From Flavobacterium sp. (lineage in GTDB: Bacteria > Bacteroidota > Bacteroidia > Flavobacteriales > Flavobacteriaceae), in NCBI GenBank assembly GCA_030153045.1, contig JASLID010000002.1, positions 1 to 64,000 on the forward strand: a stretch of DNA of 64,000 nucleotides, read 5' to 3'. Below are positions 51,835-60,584 of the stretch, piece by piece. Each line of letters begins with the position of its first letter. Within the stretch, counting starts at the first letter, position 1. A model generated the notes under the pieces. The model ran no database searches. It worked only from the letters and a program-made list of their open reading frames with translations, and was not told where the DNA came from. A program made the position numbers and the translations under genes.

Positions 51835-53322
51835 TTACTCTTCTTTATCTTTTTCAGAATTGTTCAAAACACTGTTTTTCTTTCCGTATAAGAAATAAAT
51901 TGCCAATCCAATAGCCAACCATCCTGCTAATCGCAACCAGTTAGTCCATCCCAATCCTGCAATCATAGCCAAACACACACCTACTCCAAGAATTGGAACC
52001 AAAGGCACGAAAGGTGTTTTGAATTCTCTTTTCATATCTGGATGTGTTTTTCTCAAAACTATTACAGAAATACAAACTAAGATGAATGCGAATAATGTTC
52101 CAATACTTGTCATATCACCTACGATATCTCCTGGAACGAAGGCAGCAAACAAGCCTACAATTACCATGATTGCTAAATTTGCCTTGTATGGTGTTTTGTA
52201 TTTTGAATGTAAATCACCGAATGCTTTTGGTAACAAACCATCTTTACCCATAGAGTAAAAAACACGTGATTGTCCTAACAACATCACTAATATTACTGAT
52301 GTAAATCCAAATAAAATAGCTACTGTTACAAACTGTGCCAACCATTCATAACCTGGCATCGCAGAAGTAATTGCATTAGCTACAGAAGCTTCCTTTCCAC
52401 CTGTTCTAAAAAACTCTACTGATTCTAGACCAGTTAAAACGTGAGCAAAAAGGATGTATAAAATAGTACATACTGCTAATGATCCTAAAATACCAATTGG
52501 CATATCGCGTTTTGGATTTTTTGTCTCTTGTGCTGCGGTACTTACTGCATCGAAACCAATGAATGCAAAAAACACAGTTCCTGCCGCTCCAAGGATTCCC
52601 CAAACACCTCCAAAACTATGACCAATCCCATGTTCATCTACAAAAACAGACGGTTGAGGAATATAAGGTGTGTGATTTGCTGGACTAATAAAATTCCAAC
52701 CTAATACAATAATTAAAACTACAATAGAAACTTTCACAATAACAATTAAGCTATTTACAAATGCTGATTCTTGTGTTCCTTTAATTAAAAGTAAACTAAT
52801 CACTGCCACAATAAACAATGCTGGCAAGTTGATGATTCCGCTTACTCCGTCAGGAGAAGTTTGAAATGGAGAGTGGCACAATTGATAAGGGATTGGACTC
52901 ACATGAAGCACATTGACCAGTAAATTATTAAGGTATTCACTCCAGGCAATTCCTACAGTTGCTGCTCCTACAGCATATTCAAGAATTAAATCCCATCCAA
53001 TAATCCATGCTAACAATTCTCCCATTGTTGCATAAGTATATGTATAAGCACTACCAGCGATTGGAATAGACGAAGAAAGTTCGGCATAACACAATCCTGC
53101 TAATGCACAACCAATAGCCGCTACAATAAATCCAATAGTTACAGATGGTCCTGCACTTTGAGCTGCTGCTGTTGCTGTTCTAACAAAAAGTCCAGCTCCA
53201 ATAATAGCTCCAATTCCTAGCGCTACAAGCGACCAGGCTGTTAATGTTCTTTTTAATCCTTTTTCAGATTCTGACGCTTCTGCAAGTAATAGCGCCATTG
53301 ATTTTCTTTTCCAAATAGACAT
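51835..53322 (-). CDS. APC family amino acid permease (cationic amino acid transporter-like)
   Basis: Protein of 495 residues with about 12 transmembrane segments and the APC consensus in helix 1 (ALGIGAIIGAGLFVRTATAA, residues 34-53). It matches the bacterial CAT/YfnA subgroup, with helix 6-like FFAFIGFDAVSTAAQETKNPKRD near 268-290 (FIGFDAVSTAAQE). A cytosolic N-terminal tail with KRKSMALLLAEASESEKGLKRT precedes it. It imports amino acids; the neighbouring tryptophan and tyrosine catabolic genes make aromatic substrates a reasonable guess, not shown. A TATTTTTG box lies about 35 bp upstream of the start on the minus strand. Confidence 0.93.
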   Translation of the reverse strand: MSIWKRKSMALLLAEASESEKGLKRTLTAWSLVALGIGAIIGAGLFVRTATAAAQSAGPSVTIGFIVAAIGCALAGLCYAELSSSIPIAGSAYTYTYATMGELLAWIIGWDLILEYAVGAATVGIAWSEYLNNLLVNVLHVSPIPYQLCHSPFQTSPDGVSGIINLPALFIVAVISLLLIKGTQESAFVNSLIVIVKVSIVVLIIVLGWNFISPANHTPYIPQPSVFVDEHGIGHSFGGVWGILGAAGTVFFAFIGFDAVSTAAQETKNPKRDMPIGILGSLAVCTILYILFAHVLTGLESVEFFRTGGKEASVANAITSAMPGYEWLAQFVTVAILFGFTSVILVMLLGQSRVFYSMGKDGLLPKAFGDLHSKYKTPYKANLAIMVIVGLFAAFVPGDIVGDMTSIGTLFAFILVCISVIVLRKTHPDMKREFKTPFVPLVPILGVGVCLAMIAGLGWTNWLRLAGWLAIGLAIYFLYGKKNSVLNNSEKDKEE

Positions 53323-53424
53323 AAAAATAAATGTTTGGTTTTTAGTGTCCCAAAAATAGACTTTTTTAAAAACAATTACGTAAAAAAAATGCTTTTCTGA
53401 ATTATATTTAACAAAATCGCTTTT

Positions 53425-55767
53425 TTAAAACCAAAAACCAACACTAAACCATGTATAATGCATTTTTGTATCAGGCGACCAACTGTGTTTTATTTCAATA
53501 GGGCCAATAAGTGATTCTAAACCATATCCGAAAGCATACCCATTATAGGTTGGATTAGAAATCCATTCTTTGCTGTCAAATATTTTAAATCCGATGTTGG
53601 CATAGTTTGCCGTAAAATTGACGTGGTTTTTCTTCGCAATTTCATAATCTAAACCAATACTACCCTTTACATAACTATCACCAGAGATATCTAAAAAGTT
53701 GTATCCAAAAAATGGTTTGAAATTGTTAAACTTATGAAAGCCATAACCTCCTAAAGCAAAATCAAATATGTGATTGAGGTTTTCTCCCACGGTAAACCCT
53801 CCTTCTGATTGAATTTTGACTGATATTTTCTTGAAAAATGTATGAACAACAGCTACGTCTGCTTTAAAAATGGACATTTTGGTGAAATTGTTATTCAAAT
53901 CTGAAGAATATAAAGGCATTTGGAAGTCCCCATAAAAATACCACCCTTTTTTAGGGAAATATTTATTACTAAACGAATCGAATTTTAAAAACCCTAGAGC
54001 CGACAAATAAGTACTATTGTCTATCGTATAAGAAAGACTTTGTGTATCGTTTGAAAAAATATTTAAATATTTATGCTCTAAACCTCCTCCTACTAAGAAC
54101 TTTTGAGCAAAAATGGTTTGCACGTAGGCTTGATTTGAGATATCGTTATAATCGATATCAATACTTTTTGTACTTAGTGCATTTATAACTTGTCCTCCAG
54201 TAAAATCGGTTTTACTACTTTTATTAAACTGGTTAAACTTTGATTTGAATCCGAAGCTCCAATGAAAACCATTATCAATATAATAATCTAGATTATACCT
54301 TACATTATCTCCCAATATCAAATCGAAAGAACCCACATCGTTTTTAAACAACAAATTCTTTTTCGTAAAATTGATCAATGCACTCGATTTGAACAAATCA
54401 TCATAATGCACTCCCAACTTAATGAATGTTTTTACCGGGTTTTCCTTCAAGTTCATAATTAAAACATCATTGTTTCCCGCTTGTTCTAATTTATAATTTA
54501 TGGAGCTAAAATTTTGTGTGGCATTTAAATTATTTACCCCACTGTTCAAATCGTTATAGGTAATTTTACTCCCTGGTTTGAAACGAAGTTTTCCCAAAAC
54601 ATAAGAACGGGTATAATTTCTATTCCCATTAATCCCTATCCCTTCAATATTTAATGTGTCCATTTTATTGAAGTTCAATTTTGGACGGACATAATTGCTT
54701 CCTAATTTTTGAAGCTTATCCTTTACCAACAAGCCCGCTTCAACGCCACTTTGCACAATTTTTTTTCCTTGGTCGAATGAAATTACAGTATAGCCTTCAA
54801 TATTAGGTTTAATGTACAAATCGGTTAGTTCTCTTTTGGCTTTCATTCTTTCGATCATTTCAAAGTTTGAAATTTGAACTAGAACTCCAGTCGCACCATT
54901 AATATTATCTATGGTTTTTAATCCGTCTTGTACGTCGACTCCAATAATGATATCGGCACCCATTTTTCTAACTTCTTCCACTGGGTAATTGTTCGTTACT
55001 CCACCATCTATATAATAATCACCATCTATTTCTATTGGAGAAAACAGTGACGGGAAAGCACCACTAGCTACCAAACACAACGGCAACGAACCTTCTCTAA
55101 AAACAACTTCTTTACCCGTTTCTACATTAGTGGCAATACATATAAAAGGCGTTTTTAATTTACTGAAATCTTTAACATGTCGTAAATTATGATTTAACTT
55201 ACTCAACATGTTGTAATTATTCAACCCTTTTGAAAGTCCTTTAGGTACTGATATTTTTAAGTTTTGAAACGGAAGTGTTATAGCATATATCTCGTCGTTT
55301 TGCTTTTCGTAAAAGGTTTTATTGTTTCGGGGTACAAAATCCTGAATTAGTTCGTCGAAATTGGTTTCGTTAAAAATAGAATCCAATTCATTTGCCGAAT
55401 AACCCGAAGCGTACAATCCGCCAACGATGGCACCCATACTGGTTCCACCGATGTAGTCTATTTTTATTCCGGCTTTTTCAATTTCTTTTAAAACCCCAAT
55501 ATGCGCTAATCCTTTGGCGCCACCTCCGCTTAAAACCAATCCTATTTTTGGCTTTTTTGGGGTGCTTTGTGCGTTTGAAGCAATAGGCAAAAGGCAAAAA
55601 GTCATAAACAAACACAAAAGACCATAGCTTTTTAGCCTCGATAGAGCCGATATCCTCGTATCTCGTTTTTGGAACGAGAGAAGAGATAAAGGCGACCCGA
55701 GCAAAAGCGAATTGGCGAAGCAAAGCGGGAAAATGGATGGCAAGGAATGCTTATACATGCGCTTCAA
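53425..55767 (-). CDS. Patatin-like phospholipase with Omp85/POTRA-type C-terminal barrel
   Basis: Protein of 780 residues. Patatin domain: oxyanion loop SGGGAKG (residues 80-86), nucleophile Ser110 in GGTSMGA, and the Asp in DGGVTNNYP near 253. A POTRA-like region (about 385-470) and a C-terminal 16-strand-type barrel ending in HYTWFSVGFWF follow, as in PlpD-type outer-membrane phospholipases. The first 44 residues (MYKHSLPSIFPLCFANS and following) lie in a GC-richer block and do not look like a signal. The natural signal KSYGLLCLFMTFCLLPIASNAQ starts near residue 46 and has no ATG at its head. The ATG at 55767 or 55758 is the only plausible start now. Confidence 0.87.
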   Translation of the reverse strand: MKRMYKHSLPSIFPLCFANSLLLGSPLSLLSFQKRDTRISALSRLKSYGLLCLFMTFCLLPIASNAQSTPKKPKIGLVLSGGGAKGLAHIGVLKEIEKAGIKIDYIGGTSMGAIVGGLYASGYSANELDSIFNETNFDELIQDFVPRNNKTFYEKQNDEIYAITLPFQNLKISVPKGLSKGLNNYNMLSKLNHNLRHVKDFSKLKTPFICIATNVETGKEVVFREGSLPLCLVASGAFPSLFSPIEIDGDYYIDGGVTNNYPVEEVRKMGADIIIGVDVQDGLKTIDNINGATGVLVQISNFEMIERMKAKRELTDLYIKPNIEGYTVISFDQGKKIVQSGVEAGLLVKDKLQKLGSNYVRPKLNFNKMDTLNIEGIGINGNRNYTRSYVLGKLRFKPGSKITYNDLNSGVNNLNATQNFSSINYKLEQAGNNDVLIMNLKENPVKTFIKLGVHYDDLFKSSALINFTKKNLLFKNDVGSFDLILGDNVRYNLDYYIDNGFHWSFGFKSKFNQFNKSSKTDFTGGQVINALSTKSIDIDYNDISNQAYVQTIFAQKFLVGGGLEHKYLNIFSNDTQSLSYTIDNSTYLSALGFLKFDSFSNKYFPKKGWYFYGDFQMPLYSSDLNNNFTKMSIFKADVAVVHTFFKKISVKIQSEGGFTVGENLNHIFDFALGGYGFHKFNNFKPFFGYNFLDISGDSYVKGSIGLDYEIAKKNHVNFTANYANIGFKIFDSKEWISNPTYNGYAFGYGLESLIGPIEIKHSWSPDTKMHYTWFSVGFWF
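55630..55767 (-). other. GC-richer repeat-like block replacing the patatin start region
   Basis: The minus-strand segment reads like an inserted intergenic element: runs such as TTCGCCAATTCGCTTTTGCT and TCGGGTCGCC, and a hairpin CTCGTT / AACGAG. GC content is visibly higher than in neighbouring coding DNA. It spans from the uvrC end to the codon before KSYGLLCLFM, and stays open in the patatin frame. I cannot confirm other genome copies from the window; none is present here. Confidence 0.5.
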
Positions 55768-55776
55768 AATAAGTTT

Positions 55777-57573
55777 TTAGGTATTTGTCTTGTAAAAGTC
55801 GGTAATTTTTTTGGCTTTTGAAAGTCCTACGACATCAGAAATTTCCTTTTCTGTGGCTAATTTTAATCTTTTAACGCTTTTGAAATGTTTTATTAATGTT
55901 TCCATGGTTTTTTCGCCAATGCCTGGAATATTTTCCATGGAAGAATTGAGTGCCGATTTGCTTCTTTTATCTCGATGAAAGGTGATTCCGAATCGGTGTG
56001 CTTCGTTTCGCAATTGCTGAATCACTTTTAGTGTCTCCGATTTTTTATCTAAATACAACGGCGCGGAATCGCCGGGATAAAACAATTCTTCCAATCGTTT
56101 AGCAATCCCGATAATAGCAATTTTGCCGCGCAGTCCTAAATCGTCGATACTTTTTAATGCCGATGACAATTGCCCTTTTCCACCATCGATGATGATTAAT
56201 TGGGGTAATGGTTCATTTTCATCCAATAATCTTTTGTAACGACGGTACACAACTTCTTCCATTGAAGCAAAATCATTGGGTCCTTCGACGGTTTTGATAT
56301 TAAAATGGCGGTAGTCTTTTTTACTGGGTTTTCCGTCTTTAAAAACCACACAGGCTGCCACGGGATTGGTTCCTTGAATATTCGAGTTATCAAAACATTC
56401 GATATGACGAGGTTCAACGCTCAATCGCAAATCTTTTTGCATTTGCGCCATGATGCGATTGGTATGTCGGTCTGGGTCGACAATTTGCAGTTGTTTGAGT
56501 TGTTCGATGCGGTAGAATTTGGCATTTCGGATAGACAACTCGAGAATTTGCTTTTTATCGCCCAATTGTGGCACAGTGATTTTAAGATTTTCGCCTACTT
56601 GGACTTCAAAGGGGACAATAATTTCTTTAGATAACAATTGGAAACGCTCGCGAAGTTCGATAATGGCCAATTCTAACAATTCCTCATCGGTTTCATCGAG
56701 TTTCTTTTTAATTTCTAACGTATGGGAGCGGATAATCGAACCGTGGGAAATTTGAAGAAAATTGACAAACGCCGCTGCCTCATCTGACACGATAGAAAAC
56801 ACATCAATGTTGGTGATTTTCGGATTGATAATGGTAGAACGCGATTGATAATTCTCTAAAACATCGATTTTTTCTTTGATTTTTTGTGCTTCTTCAAACT
56901 TCATGTCGGAAGCCAAATCACTCATTAGTTTTTTAAAGTCTTTCAAGCTTTCTTTGAAATTTCCTTTTAGGATTTCGCGAATTGCATTGACTTGTTTTTG
57001 ATAGTTTTCTAACGACTCTAATCCTTCACAAGGTCCTTTACAATTGCCAATATGGTATTCCAAACACACTTTAAATTTTCCGGAATCGATATTGGCTTTA
57101 CTCAAATCGAAGTTGCAAGTACGCAAAGGATACAATTCTTTGATTAAATCCAAAATAGTGTGTACTGTTTTGAAACTGGTATAAGGTCCAAAATATTCTG
57201 ACCCGTCTTTGATCATTTTCCGGGTGGAAAATATGCGGGGGAAACGTTCGTTTTTAATACAAATCCAAGGATAGGTTTTGTCGTCGCGCAACAAGACATT
57301 GTATCGTGGCTGTAGGGTTTTTATCAGGTTGTTTTCCAACAAAAGCGCATCGGTTTCGGTGGGAACAACAATGTGTTTGATGGAAACAATTTTTTTGACT
57401 AAAACATTAGTCTTAGCGTTGTCATGCAATTTGTTGAAATAAGAGCCAACGCGTTTTTTGATGTTTTTGGCTTTTCCAACATATAGAATTTTCCCTTCTT
57501 TATCATAATACTGATACACGCCCGGGTTATCCGGCAAGGTTTGTATTTGAAGTTCTAAAGACGAAAGGGCCAT
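55777..57573 (-). CDS. uvrC: UvrABC system protein C
   Basis: Protein of 598 residues from the ATG at 57573 (MALSSLELQIQTLPDNPGVYQ). It makes the dual incisions in nucleotide excision repair. Domains: GIY-YIG nuclease (about 14-95: NPGVYQYYDKEGKILYVGKA), UVR motif region near 210-245 (FEEAQKIKEKIDVLENYQSR), RNase H-like nuclease with HIECFDNSNIQGTNPVAACV and FDNS-type Asp, and helix-hairpin-helix at the end (NIPGIGEKTMETLIKHF). It lies 9 bp upstream of the patatin start codon, so translation may be coupled. Confidence 0.95.
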   Translation of the reverse strand: MALSSLELQIQTLPDNPGVYQYYDKEGKILYVGKAKNIKKRVGSYFNKLHDNAKTNVLVKKIVSIKHIVVPTETDALLLENNLIKTLQPRYNVLLRDDKTYPWICIKNERFPRIFSTRKMIKDGSEYFGPYTSFKTVHTILDLIKELYPLRTCNFDLSKANIDSGKFKVCLEYHIGNCKGPCEGLESLENYQKQVNAIREILKGNFKESLKDFKKLMSDLASDMKFEEAQKIKEKIDVLENYQSRSTIINPKITNIDVFSIVSDEAAAFVNFLQISHGSIIRSHTLEIKKKLDETDEELLELAIIELRERFQLLSKEIIVPFEVQVGENLKITVPQLGDKKQILELSIRNAKFYRIEQLKQLQIVDPDRHTNRIMAQMQKDLRLSVEPRHIECFDNSNIQGTNPVAACVVFKDGKPSKKDYRHFNIKTVEGPNDFASMEEVVYRRYKRLLDENEPLPQLIIIDGGKGQLSSALKSIDDLGLRGKIAIIGIAKRLEELFYPGDSAPLYLDKKSETLKVIQQLRNEAHRFGITFHRDKRSKSALNSSMENIPGIGEKTMETLIKHFKSVKRLKLATEKEISDVVGLSKAKKITDFYKTNT

Positions 57574-57696
57574 TTGGAGTTTTATATTCCTCAAATTTAC
57601 AAATTAGTTGAAAGGAAAAGAAAAACAACTCATAATTTATAATTCATAACACATCATTATTTCACATAATTCTATATTTTAGCGTTTTAGCCTACT

Positions 57697-58674
57697 ATGA
57701 CCCAGCACGAGCACAAAAGCATTACAATTTTAAAGGAGACCATTTTGCCTGGAGAAAGCAAAACCATCAACATGGAAATTGCTAAGCTTCACACCATGAC
57801 CAAGCTTAAAATCCCCATTATTGTGGAACGTTCTAAATTTAAAGGACCTACAATTCTACTGACGGCAGGTTTGCATGGTGACGAAATTAATGGGATTGAA
57901 ATTGTACGTCAGTTGATTGTTCAAAAAATCAACAAACCAAAAATTGGGACTATTATATGTATTCCGGTGATTAATGTCTTTGGTTTTGTAAATCAGACGC
58001 GTGAATTTCCAGACAAACGAGATTTGAATCGTGTCTTTCCGGGAAGTAAAACCGGATCTTTGGCCAGTCGTTTTGCCTATTATTTACTGAAAGAAATTAT
58101 TCCACATGTAGATTACGCGATCGATTTTCATGCCGGTGGCGCGAGCCGATTTAATGCTGCACAAGTCCGAATTGTTCCAGACAATCCAGAGTTGAAAGCA
58201 TTGGCCGATGTTTTTCATGCGCCTTTTGCCTTATATTCGAAGAATATTAATGGATCATTTCGTAATTCATGCGACAAATTAGGTGTAAAGATGCTGTTGT
58301 TTGAAGGCGGAAAATCGATTGATATTAATGAAGACATCACCCAACAGGGGGTGGAAGGAGCAAAACGTGTTTTGCATCATTTTGGAATGTTGAACTCGAG
58401 AAAAAAAGCATCCAAAGCTGAAAATAAAACCATTTATATTGAAAAATCAAATTGGATTAGAGCAAAATATTCCGGTATGTTTCATGGTTATACAGAAATA
58501 GGTAGTTTTGTAGAAAAAGGAAGTGTCTTGGCTACCATTTCAGATCCTTATGGTAAAATTGAACACAAAGTAAAATCGCCCAATTCAGGGTATATAATTA
58601 ATGTAAATGATGCACCTATTGTATATCAAGGAGATGCCATTTACCACATTTCAACAGAAATAGAAAATGAATAA
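57697..58674 (+). CDS. M14 family succinylglutamate desuccinylase/aspartoacylase-like protein
   Basis: Protein of 325 residues. Zinc ligands HxxE in GLHGDEINGIEI near residue 58-65 and His in YAIDFHAGGA near 142 mark the AspA/AstE branch of M14. The C-terminal 75 residues fold as a biotinyl-lipoyl-like hammerhead (SPNSGYIINVNDAP, YQGDAIYHI). Relatives in Flavobacteria often sit with rimK (ATP-grasp, glutamate ligase); rimK is not in this window, so the link is only by memory. It overlaps the following gene by 8 bp. A TATATTTT box before the start (57672-57679) may be its promoter. Confidence 0.87.
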   Translation: MTQHEHKSITILKETILPGESKTINMEIAKLHTMTKLKIPIIVERSKFKGPTILLTAGLHGDEINGIEIVRQLIVQKINKPKIGTIICIPVINVFGFVNQTREFPDKRDLNRVFPGSKTGSLASRFAYYLLKEIIPHVDYAIDFHAGGASRFNAAQVRIVPDNPELKALADVFHAPFALYSKNINGSFRNSCDKLGVKMLLFEGGKSIDINEDITQQGVEGAKRVLHHFGMLNSRKKASKAENKTIYIEKSNWIRAKYSGMFHGYTEIGSFVEKGSVLATISDPYGKIEHKVKSPNSGYIINVNDAPIVYQGDAIYHISTEIENE

Positions 58675-59230
58675 ACAAGAACTTCGAATTGCCTACAAAA
58701 CACATCGCAAACAACTTACTTTCGATCAACTCATGGATTCCAGCTTGGCTATTGCCAATAATTGTTTGTCACTACCTATTTGGGATAAAACCTATTTTCA
58801 TTTGTTTTTACCCATTGAAGCACAACTAGAAATTAATACCGAATTTTTACTGCAAATATTAGCCGGAAAAGACAAAGAAGTCATTGTTTCAAAATCGGAT
58901 TTCGACACCAAAAAAATGACCCATTTTTTATTGACCGACAATACGAAACTAAAAGTAAATCAATATGGAATTCCAGAACCTATTGACGGCATAGAAGTCC
59001 CATCTCATAAAATTGATGTCGTTTTTGTTCCGCTTTTAGCCTATGATAAAAATGGAAACAGAGTGGGATATGGCAAAGGCTTTTATGATTTGTTTCTTTC
59101 CGAATGCAAACCAGAAACAATTAAAATAGGTCTTTCTTTTTTTGAACCAGAAGAAAATATCACTGACATTTTGGAAAATGATATTAAATTAGATTTTTGT
59201 GTTACTCCTGAGACAATTTATCAATTTTAA
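58667..59230 (+). CDS. 5-formyltetrahydrofolate cyclo-ligase
   Basis: Protein of 187 residues. It converts 5-formyl-THF with ATP to 5,10-methenyl-THF. Signature NRVGYGKGFYDLFLSEC near residues 128-144 with the phosphate-binding GYGKGFYD, and the N-terminal K-R segment KQELRIAYKTHRKQL. The start ATG overlaps the preceding M14 gene by 8 bp, so translation is coupled. Confidence 0.94.
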   Translation: MNKQELRIAYKTHRKQLTFDQLMDSSLAIANNCLSLPIWDKTYFHLFLPIEAQLEINTEFLLQILAGKDKEVIVSKSDFDTKKMTHFLLTDNTKLKVNQYGIPEPIDGIEVPSHKIDVVFVPLLAYDKNGNRVGYGKGFYDLFLSECKPETIKIGLSFFEPEENITDILENDIKLDFCVTPETIYQF

Positions 59231-59255
59231 TTTATATTAGCAAAAATTTAATTTT

Positions 59256-59453
59256 ATGAAAAGTTTAAAACCCAAATTTATCCTTTCGCTTCTGTTTTTT
59301 GTTTTGATTTCAACTTGTTTCACTAGTTGTCATGTTCATCATCCAAGACACAGAACTGTTGTTGTAAAACACAAGCACCTACCTCCGGGTCATGCTAAAA
59401 AGATTTCTGGTGACAAAAGCGCTAGAAGACATGCGCCAGGTCATCGTAGATAA
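59256..59453 (+). CDS. Small His/Lys-rich lipoprotein
   Basis: Protein of 65 residues. Signal sequence (KPKFILSLLFFVLIS) with lipobox FTSC gives a mature part of about 40 residues rich in His, Arg and Lys: HVHHPRHRTVVVKHKHLPPG followed by HAKKISGDKSARRHAPGHRR. The PPGHAKK ... APGH pattern resembles short proteins that I remember from Bacteroidetes, some wrongly named quinol oxidase subunit 4. Function unknown; metal or anionic-polymer binding is possible. It is 26 bp behind the cyclo-ligase gene and has a strong terminator. Confidence 0.75.
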   Translation: MKSLKPKFILSLLFFVLISTCFTSCHVHHPRHRTVVVKHKHLPPGHAKKISGDKSARRHAPGHRR

Positions 59454-59460
59454 AATCAAT

Positions 59461-59490
59461 AAAAAACACGCTAATTAGCGTGTTTTTTTA
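59461..59490 (+). terminator. Intrinsic terminator after the His-rich lipoprotein gene (bidirectional)
   Basis: AAAAACACGCTAAT pairing with ATTAGCGTGTTTTT, perfect inverted repeat with T-runs on both strands; also faces the end of lspA. Confidence 0.88.
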
Positions 59491-59515
59491 TCTGTAAATA
59501 TCAAATTATTAGTAT

Positions 59516-60109
59516 TTATTTCTCGAAAGCTTTTTTATTAAAGACAATTAACATTCCCACACCTGTTGATATGGCAATATCAGCTACATTAAAAATGGCA
59601 TTAAAGAAGGTAAAGTGCTTTCCGCCTAAAACAGGAATCCACATTGGTAAATCACCACTCCAAATAGGAAAATAAAACATATCGACCACTTTCCCGTAAA
59701 ACCAGGTTCCGTAAGGCTCGTTACTGAATAAAGTAGCTACTTGCATTTCGCTATGGTTGAATATTACTCCGTAAAATACAGAATCGATAATATTTCCAAA
59801 AGCACCAGCTAAAATTAAGGATAGCGCAAAAATTAAAAGCGAAGAACACTGCTTTCTTACTGAATCCCATAACCAATAGCCAATCCCAATAACCGCAAAA
59901 ATTCGAAACGTTGTTAGGAATAATTTACCATAAATTCCAGGCAATTCAACTCCCCAAGCCATTCCTTCGTTTTCTACGAATAAAAATCGGAACCATTCAA
60001 AAACTTTGACTTCATCCTGAAGTGCAAAATGTGTTTTTACATATATTTTTGAAATTTGATCTATTACTAAAACCAAAAAAACGATAAAATAAGCCTTCTT
60101 TAAATTCAT
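59516..60109 (-). CDS. lspA: Lipoprotein signal peptidase
   Basis: Protein of 197 residues with four hydrophobic helices. It removes signal peptides from prolipoproteins in the inner membrane. The two catalytic aspartates are visible in GAFGNIIDSVFYG near residue 105-117 and in NAIFNVADIAISTG near 170-183. It is about 30 residues longer than E. coli LspA because of the loop between helices 3 and 4 (NHSEMQVATLFSNEPYGTWF region). Downstream of a DksA-like gene and a terminator. Confidence 0.95.
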   Translation of the reverse strand: MNLKKAYFIVFLVLVIDQISKIYVKTHFALQDEVKVFEWFRFLFVENEGMAWGVELPGIYGKLFLTTFRIFAVIGIGYWLWDSVRKQCSSLLIFALSLILAGAFGNIIDSVFYGVIFNHSEMQVATLFSNEPYGTWFYGKVVDMFYFPIWSGDLPMWIPVLGGKHFTFFNAIFNVADIAISTGVGMLIVFNKKAFEK

Positions 60110-60147
60110 TGTTTCTATATTGAAGTCACAAAAATAAACATTATTAT

Positions 60148-60175
60148 ATAAAAAACGCCCCTAGAAAGGAGCGTT
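60148..60175 (-). terminator. Intrinsic terminator after the DksA-like gene
   Basis: AACGCCCCT, loop, AGGAGCGTT (one mismatch) with a T-run on the minus strand. Confidence 0.75.
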
Positions 60176-60197
60176 CAGTAATTTATTGTATTTTAAA

Positions 60198-60578
60198 CTA
60201 TCGCTGCAAGTTTTTTGCTTCAATACTCATTGTAGCATGCGGAACCAATTTTAATCTCTCTTTTTGGATTAATTTGCCCGTAACCTTGCAAACGCCATAA
60301 GTTTTATTCTCGATACGTACTAAAGCATTTTTCAAATCACGAATGAATTTCTCCTGACGAATAGCAAGCTGTGAGTTAGCCTCTTTAGACATGGTTTCGC
60401 TACCTTCTTCAAATGCTTTAAACGTTGGCGATGTATCATCGGTTCCGTTATTCAAGTCATTTAAGTATGCGCTTCTTATCAAGTCTAAATCGTTTTTAGC
60501 TTTGTCTAGTTTTTTCAAGATCAATTCTTTGAATTCAGCCAAATCTGCATCTGAAAATCTTATTTGTTCATCTACCAT
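60198..60578 (-). CDS. TraR/DksA family protein with degenerate zinc finger
   Basis: Protein of 126 residues. A charged coiled-coil N-terminal part (about 5-90) and a C-terminal segment YGVCKVTGKLIQKERLKLVPHATMS correspond to the zinc finger of DksA/TraR, but only one of the four Cys is present; Thr and His stand at other ligand positions. DksA family proteins bind the RNA polymerase secondary channel; the role here is inferred from family only. It is 6 bp downstream of ileS and probably co-transcribed with it. Confidence 0.85.
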   Translation of the reverse strand: MVDEQIRFSDADLAEFKELILKKLDKAKNDLDLIRSAYLNDLNNGTDDTSPTFKAFEEGSETMSKEANSQLAIRQEKFIRDLKNALVRIENKTYGVCKVTGKLIQKERLKLVPHATMSIEAKNLQR

Positions 60579-60584
60579 AATTTC

